A stretch of DNA of 64,000 nucleotides, from assembly GCF_013170845.1 (NCBI RefSeq), contig NZ_CP033367.1:5271001-5335000 (forward strand). Reading direction: 5' to 3'. A program made the translations under genes and the position numbers. This DNA comes from Mesorhizobium loti R88b. GTDB lineage: Bacteria > Pseudomonadota > Alphaproteobacteria > Rhizobiales > Rhizobiaceae. Below, in pieces: positions 7,892 to 16,568 of this stretch; within the stretch, counting starts at the first letter, position 1; each line of letters starts with the position of its first letter. The notes beneath the pieces are model-generated. The model did no database searches, had not been told where the DNA came from, and saw nothing but the letters and a program-made list of their open reading frames with translations.

Positions 7892-10000
7892 TCAACTTGC
7901 CTTGCGCAGCCACACCTTGTTGTCGTGGAAGGCAGCGCCGCCATAAGGTGCCGGCGCGTCGGCGCCGGTCAGCACATTGATGCCCTCGCCGCGCTCATGC
8001 GCGCTGTTTGGCCAGATGCCTTCGGCGATCACCACACCGCGCTTGATGCCTTCGAAGAACTTGGCGTGCAGCACCAGGTCGCCGCGCCGGTTGCCGACCT
8101 CGACACGGTCGCCATCGGCAAGCCCCAGGTCCGCAGCATCGTCGGGATGCAGGAGCAGCGCTGGCCTGCCTTCCTTTTCCTTCGACACCGGCGTCTCGGC
8201 AAAGGTCGAGTTGAGGAAATTGCGCGCCGGCGAGGTCGTCAGCCGGAACGGATGCGCCTCGTCGGCCACTTCGATCAGATCGACATGATCGGGAAATTCC
8301 GGCAGCTGATCAACCGGCCCGAACAAGCCCATGCTCTTCGGTGGCCGGTTGGGCGCGGCCTGCCCACTCCAGTTGGCGCGGAAGTGGAATTTTCCATCCG
8401 CATGCCCGAAACCGTTGACGAAATGTGCGGCTTCGAAATCCGGCTGAAGATCGATCCACTTGTCTTCCTTCAGACTGGCGAAGCTGCCCAGCCCACGCTT
8501 GCCCAGGATGATGTCGATATGCTGCTGTTCGGTCAGACCAAAGCCTGGGCGGTCGGCGACGCCAAGGCGTTCCGCCAATTGCTCGATGACGAAGTGATTG
8601 GTGCGCGGGCCTTCCGGCGGCTCGATCAACTTGGGGCCGAGCGTGATGTGCTGGTTGCCGCCACCCTTGTAGACGTCGTCGTGCTCGAGGAACATCGTTG
8701 CTGGCAGCACGACGTCGGCAAGCTTGGCCGTGTCGGTCATGAACTGCTCATGCACGCAGGTGAACAGGTCGTCGCGCAGAAAACCTTGCTTCACCAGGCG
8801 CTGCTCGGGCGCCACATTGGCCGGATTGGTGTTCTGGATCAGCATCGCCGTGACCGGCGGCCCGCCGTAAAGCGCGTCCGCGGCACCCGTCAGCACCGGA
8901 CCGGTGCGCGACTGGTCGAGATAGCGGATCGAGGGATCGCGCATCTTCGAGCCTTCCAGCACATCCTGGTTGAGCTTGAAGATGCCGGAATTGGAATGGA
9001 AGGCGCCGCCGCCTTCATATTGCCAGGCGCCGGTGACCGCGGCGATGCAAGACGCGGCATGCATGTTGACCGAACCGTTGCGCTGGCGGGCAAAACCATA
9101 GCCGAGCCGGAAATAGGTTTTCTTCGTCGTGCCGACGAGGCGGGCGAAGGCCTCGATTTCGGCGACCGCCAAACCCGTGATCCCAGCCGCCCACTCAGGC
9201 GTGCGCGTCCGCAGATGCTCTTCCAGCCCCTTCGGATCGTCGGTGTATTTTTCGAGATAGGCGCGGTCGGCCAGGCCTTCCCTGAACAGCACATGCATGA
9301 CAGCACATGCGAGCGCGCCATCGGTGCCGGGTTTCAGGACCAGGCCGAGATCGGCCTGCTTCATCGTCGCGTTCTCGTAGACGTCGATGACGACGATCTT
9401 CGCCCCGCGTTCCTTGCGCGCCTTGATGGCGTGGGTCATGACATTGACTTGGGTGACCACGGCATTGGTGCCCCAGATCACCACGCAATCGGATTTCGCC
9501 ATCTCGCGCGGGTCGGGCCCGCGCAAGGCGCCGGCCCCCATCATCCAGCCGGTCCAGGCCAGATTGGTGCAGATCGAGCCGAAGAAGCCGGAATATTTCT
9601 TGGCATGGCGCAGTCGGTCGATGCCGTCGCGCTGCACCAGCCCCATCGTGCCGGCATAGTAATAGGGCCAGACCGTCTCGGAGCCGTATTTTTCCTCGGC
9701 CGCGATGAATTTTTCGGCGACAAGGTCGAGCGCCGCCTCCCAGCTTGATTCCTTCCACGTGCCGTCGCCCTTGGCGCCGGCGCGGATCAGCGGCTTCAGC
9801 AGCCGGTCGGGATGATGGACGCGGTCCGCGTAGCGCGCGACCTTGGCGCAGACGACACCCGCCGTATAGCTGTTGGACTTGGCGCCATGGACGCGGCCGA
9901 TGCGGTTGCCATCGAGCAATTCGACCTCGAGCGCACAGGTCGAGGGGCAATCATGGGGACAGGCCGAATGGCCGATGCGGAGTTTGGCGTGCTGGTTCAT
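7892..10000 (-). CDS. Molybdopterin oxidoreductase, DMSO-reductase/formate-dehydrogenase family
   Basis: A 702-aa bis-MGD enzyme. The N-terminal 4Fe-4S site reads CPHDCPSTC, then a fourth Cys in GVVCAKVARYADR. Molybdopterin-binding stretches follow (VIWGTNAVVTQ, LIQNTNPANVAPEQ), and a C-terminal MopB-binding domain includes FLNSTFAET. No electron-transfer subunit or membrane anchor gene is adjacent and no Tat signal is seen, so it appears cytoplasmic and orphan. The residue that ligates Mo cannot be fixed by eye. Cofactor genes moaE and moaD lie at 23.4-24.2 kb. Confidence 0.9.
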   Translation of the reverse strand: MNQHAKLRIGHSACPHDCPSTCALEVELLDGNRIGRVHGAKSNSYTAGVVCAKVARYADRVHHPDRLLKPLIRAGAKGDGTWKESSWEAALDLVAEKFIAAEEKYGSETVWPYYYAGTMGLVQRDGIDRLRHAKKYSGFFGSICTNLAWTGWMMGAGALRGPDPREMAKSDCVVIWGTNAVVTQVNVMTHAIKARKERGAKIVVIDVYENATMKQADLGLVLKPGTDGALACAVMHVLFREGLADRAYLEKYTDDPKGLEEHLRTRTPEWAAGITGLAVAEIEAFARLVGTTKKTYFRLGYGFARQRNGSVNMHAASCIAAVTGAWQYEGGGAFHSNSGIFKLNQDVLEGSKMRDPSIRYLDQSRTGPVLTGAADALYGGPPVTAMLIQNTNPANVAPEQRLVKQGFLRDDLFTCVHEQFMTDTAKLADVVLPATMFLEHDDVYKGGGNQHITLGPKLIEPPEGPRTNHFVIEQLAERLGVADRPGFGLTEQQHIDIILGKRGLGSFASLKEDKWIDLQPDFEAAHFVNGFGHADGKFHFRANWSGQAAPNRPPKSMGLFGPVDQLPEFPDHVDLIEVADEAHPFRLTTSPARNFLNSTFAETPVSKEKEGRPALLLHPDDAADLGLADGDRVEVGNRRGDLVLHAKFFEGIKRGVVIAEGIWPNSAHERGEGINVLTGADAPAPYGGAAFHDNKVWLRKAS

Positions 10001-10142
10001 GGGAGCAGATTAGCCGGTTCCGAACGTCGCGTGTAGGGCCAGATTTGCCTACAAGCTGCCTTTAGGGGATGCCTTTTCTACCTGATGCGGCGGCGGTTTA
10101 CCCTTTCCTTGAAGGAGAGCTAATCCCGTTTGTGGCAGGGCT

Positions 10143-10346
10143 TCATGGGTGGTCGAAACCGATGTTCTTGTAGAGCGCATTGTAAGCACCGCATCCCGGA
10201 CAGCGTATGTGACGGTCGATATGGGTTGCGTCTGCCGGAGTGTCTAAAACCGTCAGCTCCGCCTCGCCACAGTCGGGGCATTTGATGATAGTTCTGGGAT
10301 CAACGGCCAGTATCTTGCCGGCTTCGATCCACAAATCCTTCGACAT
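10143..10346 (-). CDS. Small zinc-ribbon-like protein, 67 aa
   Basis: Two CxxC knuckles, KCPDCGE near residue 23 and RCPGCGA near residue 49, separated by about 22 residues, suggest one structural zinc. It starts at ATG 10346 and is followed 17 nt after the end of the 10364-10681 gene on the same strand, so the two form a likely operon. Function unknown. Confidence 0.65.
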   Translation of the reverse strand: MSKDLWIEAGKILAVDPRTIIKCPDCGEAELTVLDTPADATHIDRHIRCPGCGAYNALYKNIGFDHP

Positions 10347-10363
10347 CGACGGCTCTCCGAACG

Positions 10364-10681
10364 CTATTTCTCGCGCATAGCATCGCCTAACTTACTGACC
10401 GAATTGAACCGCTCGGCAATCTCAAAGAAGAGCAAGTTGAAGTGGTGGTCGAACATTTCGTTGTCGCGATTGTAGTATGCGTAGGTGCTGAGCTCGACTC
10501 CGGCGTTAAACAGAAGATCGATAAGACGATAGTTAGCCCCGTGATCGGCACCGATCTTGGTGCGCTTAAGAGCTTTCAAGGCACGCTCGGCCGCGGCAGG
10601 GTCAAAATGCCGTTGGTGCAAGCCGAAGAAGAACCCGCCCTCGCGCACGAATTCATTGATGAAATCATCTATGGCCGACAT
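10364..10681 (-). CDS. Hypothetical 105-aa protein, predicted all-helical
   Basis: Begins MSAIDDFINEFVREGGFFFG and contains aromatic, His-rich segments such as NEMFDHHFNLLFFEIAERF. There is no signal peptide or known catalytic motif. It is upstream of and in the same direction as the small zinc-ribbon gene. Function not recognised. Confidence 0.65.
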   Translation of the reverse strand: MSAIDDFINEFVREGGFFFGLHQRHFDPAAAERALKALKRTKIGADHGANYRLIDLLFNAGVELSTYAYYNRDNEMFDHHFNLLFFEIAERFNSVSKLGDAMREK

Positions 10682-10754
10682 AGGCGCCTCGGCGGTCCGG
10701 ACGTGAGATTAGCGAGATGACGAGACAGCGTGTAGGGCCAAGATGGCGCCTCGC

Positions 10755-10777
10755 CCTTCTCCCGCAAAGGGAGAAGG
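10755..10777. repeat. Palindromic intergenic element CCTTCTCCC-N5-GGGAGAAGG
   Basis: Perfect 9-bp arms around GCAAA, flanked by GGCGCC-like bases. Similar CCTTCTCC...GGAGAAGG palindromes are common interspersed intergenic repeats in rhizobial genomes (from memory). It lies just beyond the 3' end of the ABC-F gene and may also end its transcript. Confidence 0.5.
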
Positions 10778-10790
10778 AAAGAGCGCCCCC

Positions 10791-12668
10791 CTACTCCGCC
10801 GTGCCTTCCTCATATTCGGCCGACATGGTCAGCCATTTTTCCTCGTGGCCGGCGAGCGTCTGGGCAAGCTGTGAGCGTTCCTTGGCCAGCCGCGTCGCCG
10901 TCGACGGATCCTTCTCATAGACCGCCGGATTGGACAGCTCGTCCTCGATGCCGTCGATGCGCTTCCGGATACGGTCCATCAGCGCTTCGGTAGCGCGGAT
11001 TTCCTTCGCCAGCGGCTCAAAAGCGGCGCGGCGCGCGGCCGCATCGCGGCGACGGTCGGCTTTCGAGGCCTTGTCCGCCTCGCGCTTGCCGCGGCGGTCG
11101 CCGGACACGCCGGTGACCAGCGTCTTGTAGTCTTCCAAGTCGCCATCATACGGGTTGACCGCGCCATCCTTGACCAGCCACAGCCGGTCGGCCGTCGCCT
11201 CCAGGAGATGGCGGTCGTGCGAGATCAGGATCACGGCACCCGGGAATTCGTTCAGCGCATGGATCAGCGATTCGCGGCTGTCGATGTCGAGGTGGTTGGT
11301 CGGTTCGTCGAGGATGAACAGGTTCGGCCCCTCGAAAGCCGACAGGCCCATCAACAACCGCGCCTTCTCGCCGCCGGACAGGTCCTTGGCGGGCGTATTC
11401 ATTTTCTCGGTCGTCAGACCAAACTGGGCGACGCGGCCGCGCACCTTGGATTCCGGCGCCTCCGGCATCAGCCGGCGCACATGTTCGTAGGCGTTTTCCT
11501 CCGGCCTGAGATCGTCAAGCTGATGCTGGGCGAAGATCGCCACCTTCAGCCCGGGCGCCACGGTCATGGTACCGCTCTCCTGCTTGAGCCGCCCGGACAG
11601 CAATTTGGCGAAGGTCGACTTGCCATTGCCGTTGGCGCCCAGCAGCGCGATGCGGTCGTCGGCGTCGATACGCAGCGTCATCTTCTTCAGGATCGGCTGT
11701 CCTTCGGTGTAGCCGACATTGACGTTGTTCAGCGCCACGATCGGCGAGGCAACCGTCTTCACCGGCTCCGGGAAAGAGAACGGCCGCACCGAATCGTTGA
11801 CGATGGCCGCGATCGGCTTCATCTTTTCCAGCGCCTTGATGCGCGACTGCGCCTGTCTCGCCTTCGAGGCCTTGGCGCGGAAGCGTTCGACGAAGGATTC
11901 CATATGCTTGCGGGCCGCCTCCTGTTTGACGCGACCCTTTTCCTGCAACTCTTTCTGCTCGCTATACTGGCGCTCGAACTGGTCGTAGCCGCCGCGCCAG
12001 AAGGTCAGCTTCTTCTGGTCTAGATGGACGATCGAATTGACGGCGCGGTTGAGCAGGTCGCGATCGTGCGAAATCAAAAGCACTGTGTGCGGATACTTCG
12101 ACACATAGTTTTCCAGCCACAATGTGCCTTCGAGATCGAGATAATTGGTCGGCTCGTCGAGCAGCAGAAGGTCAGGCTCGGAAAACAGCACTGCAGCGAG
12201 GGCCACGCGCATGCGCCAGCCGCCGGAGAAGGATGAGGCCGGACGGCGCTGCGCGGCGTCGTCGAAGCCAAGGCCGGCCAGAATGGTGGCCGCGCGGGAC
12301 TCAGCCGAATGCGCATCGATGTCGGCCAGCCGCATGTGGATGTCGGCGATGCGGTGCGGATCCGTCGCCGTCTTTTCCTCTTCGAGCAAAGCGGTGCGTT
12401 CGAGGTCGGCCTTGAGCACGATCTCGATCAGCGGCTCCTCGGTGCCTGGTGCTTCCTGCGCCACCTGGCCGATGCGGGTGTTCTTCGGGAGGCTGATCGA
12501 GCCTGTCTCGGAGGGAAAATCGCCGGTGATGGCCTTGAACAGCGTCGTCTTGCCGGTGCCGTTGCGGCCGACAAGGCCAGCCTTGGTGCCGGCCGGCAAG
12601 GTCAGCGAGGCGTGGTCGAGAAGCAGGCGTCCGGCCATGCGGAGCGAAAGGTCATTGATTACAAGCAT
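10791..12668 (-). CDS. ABC-F family ATPase (Uup/EttA-like), two ATP-binding domains
   Basis: 625 aa with duplicated ABC cassettes and no membrane segment. Cassette 1 has GRNGTGKTTLF, the signature FSGGWRMRVALA and LLLDEPTNYLD. A charged linker of about 80 residues follows, then cassette 2 with GANGNGKSTFAKLL, LSGGEKARLLMGL and LFILDEPTNHLD. The lysine-rich C-terminal tail is coiled-coil-like, as in Uup. ABC-F proteins act on ribosomes or, for Uup, in DNA metabolism. ATG 12668 starts the conserved MLVINDLSLRMAG; the longer frame to 12731 is unlikely to be coding. Confidence 0.92.
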   Translation of the reverse strand: MLVINDLSLRMAGRLLLDHASLTLPAGTKAGLVGRNGTGKTTLFKAITGDFPSETGSISLPKNTRIGQVAQEAPGTEEPLIEIVLKADLERTALLEEEKTATDPHRIADIHMRLADIDAHSAESRAATILAGLGFDDAAQRRPASSFSGGWRMRVALAAVLFSEPDLLLLDEPTNYLDLEGTLWLENYVSKYPHTVLLISHDRDLLNRAVNSIVHLDQKKLTFWRGGYDQFERQYSEQKELQEKGRVKQEAARKHMESFVERFRAKASKARQAQSRIKALEKMKPIAAIVNDSVRPFSFPEPVKTVASPIVALNNVNVGYTEGQPILKKMTLRIDADDRIALLGANGNGKSTFAKLLSGRLKQESGTMTVAPGLKVAIFAQHQLDDLRPEENAYEHVRRLMPEAPESKVRGRVAQFGLTTEKMNTPAKDLSGGEKARLLMGLSAFEGPNLFILDEPTNHLDIDSRESLIHALNEFPGAVILISHDRHLLEATADRLWLVKDGAVNPYDGDLEDYKTLVTGVSGDRRGKREADKASKADRRRDAAARRAAFEPLAKEIRATEALMDRIRKRIDGIEDELSNPAVYEKDPSTATRLAKERSQLAQTLAGHEEKWLTMSAEYEEGTAE

Positions 12669-12740
12669 GGCCGCGCTTTTGCACCGGACATCAACGCTTC
12701 GCAAGACCTTGTGGGCCAGTTGGCCGCACAAGGCCTGAAA

Positions 12741-12762
12741 ACGGCGCGCGCAACCGCGCCGT
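12741..12762 (-). terminator. Intrinsic terminator downstream of mucR
   Basis: Arms ACGGCGCG and CGCGCCGT with a 6-nt loop. On the minus strand the hairpin runs into TTTTC, and it lies 55 nt after the mucR stop. Confidence 0.6.
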
Positions 12763-12816
12763 CAAGCAGCCGGTTATTGGGCAGCCGGCAGTTGCTTGCC
12801 TACCGGCCAGAGGGCC

Positions 12817-13302
12817 TCAGGCAGTGGCCTTGCTGCGTTTTGTCGCCTTGGCCACGACGGCCGGTGCCGCTGCCGGCTTGCGGCCAAGCCCTGTCGACTT
12901 CGCCAGCGCCGACCGGGTCGCCGAGTAATTCGGAGCAACCATCGGATAGTCCGGCGGCAAACCCCATTTGGCCCGATAGTCGTCCGGGCTCAAACCATAG
13001 TCTGTCCTGAGGTGTCGCTTGAGCGACTTGAACTTCTTTCCGTCCTCCAGGCAGACGATGTAGTCGGGAAACACCGACTTTTTCGGATTGACAGCCGGAA
13101 CCAGGCTCGGGCTTTCCACGACGGCCGCACCTGCCAGCTTTCGAACCGAGGCGCTGACGCTGGCAATCAGGTCAGGCAAGCCGGAAGCCGGAAGCGGATT
13201 GTTGCCGACATAGGCCGAGACAATATCGGCCGTTAGCTCGATAACGGTCTTATCATCGATATTTGACAATTCTTTCACCCTATTTGCGACAAAGTCATCC
13301 AC
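12817..13302 (-). CDS. mucR: MucR/Ros-family transcriptional regulator
   Basis: 161 aa. The N-terminal half includes LTADIVSAYVGNN, typical of MucR. The DNA-binding region reads YIVCLEDGKKFKSLKRHLR then YGLSPDDYRAKWGLP. Compared with the Cys2His2 finger of Ros, the second Cys is Asp (CLED) and the last His position appears to be Tyr, as in Mesorhizobium homologues said to fold with altered or no zinc. MucR proteins control exopolysaccharide, motility and symbiosis genes, and a polysaccharide region lies at 38-50 kb. GTG 13302 opens the frame; GTG 13278 is an alternative start. Confidence 0.9.
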   Translation of the reverse strand: MDDFVANRVKELSNIDDKTVIELTADIVSAYVGNNPLPASGLPDLIASVSASVRKLAGAAVVESPSLVPAVNPKKSVFPDYIVCLEDGKKFKSLKRHLRTDYGLSPDDYRAKWGLPPDYPMVAPNYSATRSALAKSTGLGRKPAAAPAVVAKATKRSKATA

Positions 13303-13430
13303 CCCAGCGAAGACTTTTGTCGATGTATCTCTTTAACCGAGCCCCTCAACGGACCGCCAAGTCGCAAAACGAATCAAGACTTGACGTCAACTATCTTTCT
13401 GGGAAATCGACGTCGCGCAAATTAGAAAAT

Positions 13431-13634
13431 CTAATACTTGGAGACAGCAGACTTGGCTGTCTGGCCCTCGGCCAATATCTCAAGAATACGTTTCCAGCGA
13501 GCGCAACGCCCGAAATCCTTCTGTTCAATCGCCTTTTCGGCCTTCATCGCGGCGTAAAGCGATGCGTCGGCACCGAATTCCTTGAGCAGCCAATGCGCTT
13601 CCTGCCTGGCGAGACGTTCATTGTCGTCAAACAT
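13431..13634 (-). CDS. Small 67-aa protein coupled to the EamA transporter gene
   Basis: Starts MFDDNERLARQEAHWLLKEF at ATG 13634. It is predicted helical, with a pattern (YAAMKAEKAIEQKD...ARWKRILEILAEG) common in small rhizobial proteins. Its start overlaps the end of the EamA gene by 8 nt, so the two are probably translated together. No function is recognised. Confidence 0.6.
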   Translation of the reverse strand: MFDDNERLARQEAHWLLKEFGADASLYAAMKAEKAIEQKDFGRCARWKRILEILAEGQTAKSAVSKY

Positions 13635-14592
13635 AGTCTTGCGCCTCCGAACGTTGCAGGCCGACCGCAATACAACTGCCGATGACCAGGACGGCTCCAG
13701 TAATCGCGGTCGCCGTCAGCCGTTCGCCGGACAGGGTCAGCAGCAGCGTCGAAGCAATCGGCGTGAGATAGGCGATGACGGCGACCTTGCCACTGCCTTC
13801 GAGCTTCAAGGCGCGCGACCAGAAGTAATAACCCAGCCCCATTGGGCCAGCGCCGAGATACAGCCCGAGGGCGAGATCCGTTCCGGCGGGCCAGGCAACG
13901 CCTTCGCCAGCGGACCACACAAGCGTCAAGACGACGCCGACCAGCGACGAGGGCAGCAACAGGCGCTCCGGCGAAGTGGCGAGCCGGCCCACCATCAGCG
14001 AATAGAAAGCCATGCACAGCGCGGACCCGAACGCGGCGAAATAGCCTACGAGATCGCCTTGGAGCCAGGTGTGGTCACGCCCGCCCGAAATCACCAGCGC
14101 GACGCCGACGAACCCAAGGATCGCGGCAACGCCCAACAGAGCCGGACGCCGGGGATTTTCGAAGACGATCACTGCCGCGGCAACCATCAAGGGCCAAGTG
14201 TAGGCCACGAGATTCGCTTCGATCACCGGCATCGAGGCGAAGGCAATGTATTGCAGCACCATGGTGCCGACCAGACCGATGAAGCCGACAGCGAGCGGTG
14301 CAAGCGCGGCTCTGGCAGCGACCGGCGGTGCTCCATCCCGGCTCATGAACCGGATCAAGCCGAAGACCAGTGCAGCTCCCACAAATTGCAGGAACTGCAC
14401 CTGCGACACCGGATGGTTTGCGAGCAGGGATTTGCCGACCAAGGCATTGGTCGACCACAAAGCCACCGCGCCCGCGGCAAAGACCAGCGCGGATATCGAG
14501 CCTGATCCGTGCTGAAAGTATCGGCGGGGGGCTCTATCTCCGGGCTTGACCATGATCGCGTCCGAAAACAGGTCCCCACCTTTTGGGATCAT
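13627..14592 (-). CDS. EamA/DMT-family transporter
   Basis: An inner-membrane permease of about 321 aa with roughly ten hydrophobic helices in two EamA repeats (for example ALVFAAGAVALWSTNALVGK and AVLVIGSCIAVGLQ at the end). DMT proteins usually export amino acids or other small metabolites. It follows the oxygenase-like gene with a 6-nt gap, suggesting export or uptake linked to that enzyme. The start is uncertain: ATG 14592 or ATG 14553, neither with a clear ribosome site. Confidence 0.85.
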   Translation of the reverse strand: MIPKGGDLFSDAIMVKPGDRAPRRYFQHGSGSISALVFAAGAVALWSTNALVGKSLLANHPVSQVQFLQFVGAALVFGLIRFMSRDGAPPVAARAALAPLAVGFIGLVGTMVLQYIAFASMPVIEANLVAYTWPLMVAAAVIVFENPRRPALLGVAAILGFVGVALVISGGRDHTWLQGDLVGYFAAFGSALCMAFYSLMVGRLATSPERLLLPSSLVGVVLTLVWSAGEGVAWPAGTDLALGLYLGAGPMGLGYYFWSRALKLEGSGKVAVIAYLTPIASTLLLTLSGERLTATAITGAVLVIGSCIAVGLQRSEAQDYV

Positions 14593-14598
14593 GGTTGG

Positions 14599-15435
14599 CT
14601 ACCATGATTCCCTGGCTCCGCTGGGAAACTGTGCTTCGGCAGCGGCGGCGGGCGTGGGATGCTCCGCCTCGAACCGGCGATAGGCCGGCAGCTGGTTGGT
14701 CCAGACATCTTCGGCCAGCTCGTTGACCCATTCGCGATCCTGGTCGTTGTCGGCGGCAAGATAGAACATTCTGTTATCGTCGACATAGGGCTTGGCCACC
14801 GAACGCTGGTTGAGCACCAGGGTAACGCGCTCGCCATACTGGATCGGCGCCGTGCGATGCAGGACGCCAAGGAATTGCCCGAGCGTCGCGTACTTCATCT
14901 TGTGATCGATGCGCATGATGCGGTTGCGCGGGATCTCGCGGCCGGATTCGAGGATGGCGCGGCCGGTCTCGGAGTCGTCGCAATAAATTTCGAGGTGACC
15001 GCCGACCAGCGGATCGCTGATCGACAGCGGAATGAGTTCGGTGACCGGAACGCCGTCGCAATGCCATTCGACCGCGCCATCCCTCGGATTCATGAACGTG
15101 ACGGTCGAACCGACGATCGACAGCGGATAGGGCTCAAGCTTGGTGCCCATCATGTCGGACAGCCGCTCCAGGCGCAGCTTGTCGTGCAGCAACTCCTTGA
15201 TTTCGGGGATGAAACGGTCAGCGCCAGTGATAAAGGTCAGATCGAGGTGCTTGTGCACGGCATGGCTGGCCTTGAGTTTCAAGGCGGCCTCCTCGATCGC
15301 GGCAAGCAGGGCCGGGTCATAGCCGTGCAGATATTGGGCGACGCCGAAGCTCGACACTTTCCAGGCGGTGTCGTGGCCGATGATGGCTTCTCTGCTCATC
15401 GCATAGCGGAGTTCGGGAATTGTATGGGCGTTCAT
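14599..15435 (-). CDS. 2-oxoglutarate/Fe(II) oxygenase-like protein
   Basis: 278 aa with a jelly-roll facial-triad pattern: EWHCDG (His125, Asp127), the distal His193 in GVLHRTAPIQYGER, and Arg203 in the same stretch as a likely 2-oxoglutarate ligand. ATG 15435 follows GGAGAAG; upstream in-frame codons lack such a site. It is divergent from a LysR gene and followed by an EamA transporter, so it probably hydroxylates or desaturates a small metabolite under LysR control. Assignment to the fold is good; the substrate is unknown. Confidence 0.65.
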   Translation of the reverse strand: MNAHTIPELRYAMSREAIIGHDTAWKVSSFGVAQYLHGYDPALLAAIEEAALKLKASHAVHKHLDLTFITGADRFIPEIKELLHDKLRLERLSDMMGTKLEPYPLSIVGSTVTFMNPRDGAVEWHCDGVPVTELIPLSISDPLVGGHLEIYCDDSETGRAILESGREIPRNRIMRIDHKMKYATLGQFLGVLHRTAPIQYGERVTLVLNQRSVAKPYVDDNRMFYLAADNDQDREWVNELAEDVWTNQLPAYRRFEAEHPTPAAAAEAQFPSGARESW

Positions 15436-15545
15436 TCTACTTCTCCAAGTGGGGGGCAACACTTGGTAAACAGTCGATTAAATTAGCCCCCCCTGTAAAA
15501 TTAGGAATGCTGGTGCTAGAGTAAGCCCAGCTTAAGGTCGAAACC
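15436..15545. promoter_or_regulatory. Divergent LysR/oxygenase promoter region with repeated AAATTAG
   Basis: Two direct AAATTAG repeats start 18 nt apart (15480 and 15498), separated by a C-run. They lie between the LysR gene and its divergent target, where LysR-type binding sites are expected. Confidence 0.35.
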
Positions 15546-16502
15546 GTGCGTCTGCTCAGTCAGGTCAACCTCAATTCGCTGAAAATCGTGGAGAGTGCTG
15601 CGAGGCACGGCAATTTCACGCGTGCCGGCGAAGAGCAGTTTATCACCGCCTCGGCGGTCAGCCAGCGCGTCAAAAGCCTTGAGGACCAGCTGCGCTTCAA
15701 GATTTTCCAGCGTGGCGGCAATGCGGTGTCGTTGACGCCGGAGGGCGAGACTTATGTGTCGCGCGTTCGCGAGGCGCTGGAGCGGATCGTCGCCGCCAGC
15801 ATGGAAGCGACCGGGCAATCGCAGGAGCATGTGCTGAAGATATCCGTGCTGCCGACGTTTGCCGCGCGCTGGCTGTTCCCGCGCCTGCCGTCGTTCCAGC
15901 GGCAACATCCCGATATCGTGATGCGGGTCTCGACCTCCTACGCGACGCATGAGTTCACGACCTCCGACTTTGATCTCGAAATCCGCTATGGCGACGGCCA
16001 CTTCAACGGGCTGCCGTCCGACCTGCTGTTTCGGGAAGACCTTACACCGGTGTGCAGCCCCAAGCTGTTCCATGAGGTTCTCGGCGACAAGCCGATGTCG
16101 AAGGTGACACCGGACGACCTCCAGCACTTCACGCTGCTGCATTCCGACACCTGCACCCAGAACTGGCAATCCTGGCTAGGCTTCGCCGGCGCCAGCTTCG
16201 TGCTCAGCGAGACCAAGAGCATCTATTTCGACTCCTGCATGATGTCTTACGAGGCGGCCAATGCCGGGATGGGCTTCGCTGTCGCCAACCGTGCCTATAT
16301 GGCGAGCGACATCCGCGCCGAAAGGCTGGTCGCTCCCTTTGCCGTCCACCATCCGAATAGCGCCGGTTGGTATTTTGTCTCTCCGCCAAAGAGCCTTGCC
16401 GCACGCAAGGTGCTGTTGTTCAAGCAATGGGTCATGACGGAAGCCGCTCTGACGCAGCGCCAAGTGGATAGCGAAATCAGCGACTTGGCTTTGGCTGTCT
16501 GA
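15546..16502 (+). CDS. LysR-family regulator, GcvA-like
   Basis: 318 aa. The N-terminal winged helix covers LNSLKIVESAARHGNFTRAG and ASAVSQRVKSLEDQL, and the C-terminal periplasmic-binding-like effector domain begins VLKISVLPTFAARWLFPRL, as in GcvA-type LysR proteins. It starts with GTG 15546 and is divergent from the oxygenase-EamA operon, its likely target. Confidence 0.92.
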   Translation: MRLLSQVNLNSLKIVESAARHGNFTRAGEEQFITASAVSQRVKSLEDQLRFKIFQRGGNAVSLTPEGETYVSRVREALERIVAASMEATGQSQEHVLKISVLPTFAARWLFPRLPSFQRQHPDIVMRVSTSYATHEFTTSDFDLEIRYGDGHFNGLPSDLLFREDLTPVCSPKLFHEVLGDKPMSKVTPDDLQHFTLLHSDTCTQNWQSWLGFAGASFVLSETKSIYFDSCMMSYEAANAGMGFAVANRAYMASDIRAERLVAPFAVHHPNSAGWYFVSPPKSLAARKVLLFKQWVMTEAALTQRQVDSEISDLALAV

Positions 16503-16568
16503 AACTCGGATCAGCCGTTGATTGTCGCCCGATGACCACCAGCCAGAAAAATTGAGGACGATCGTTTA

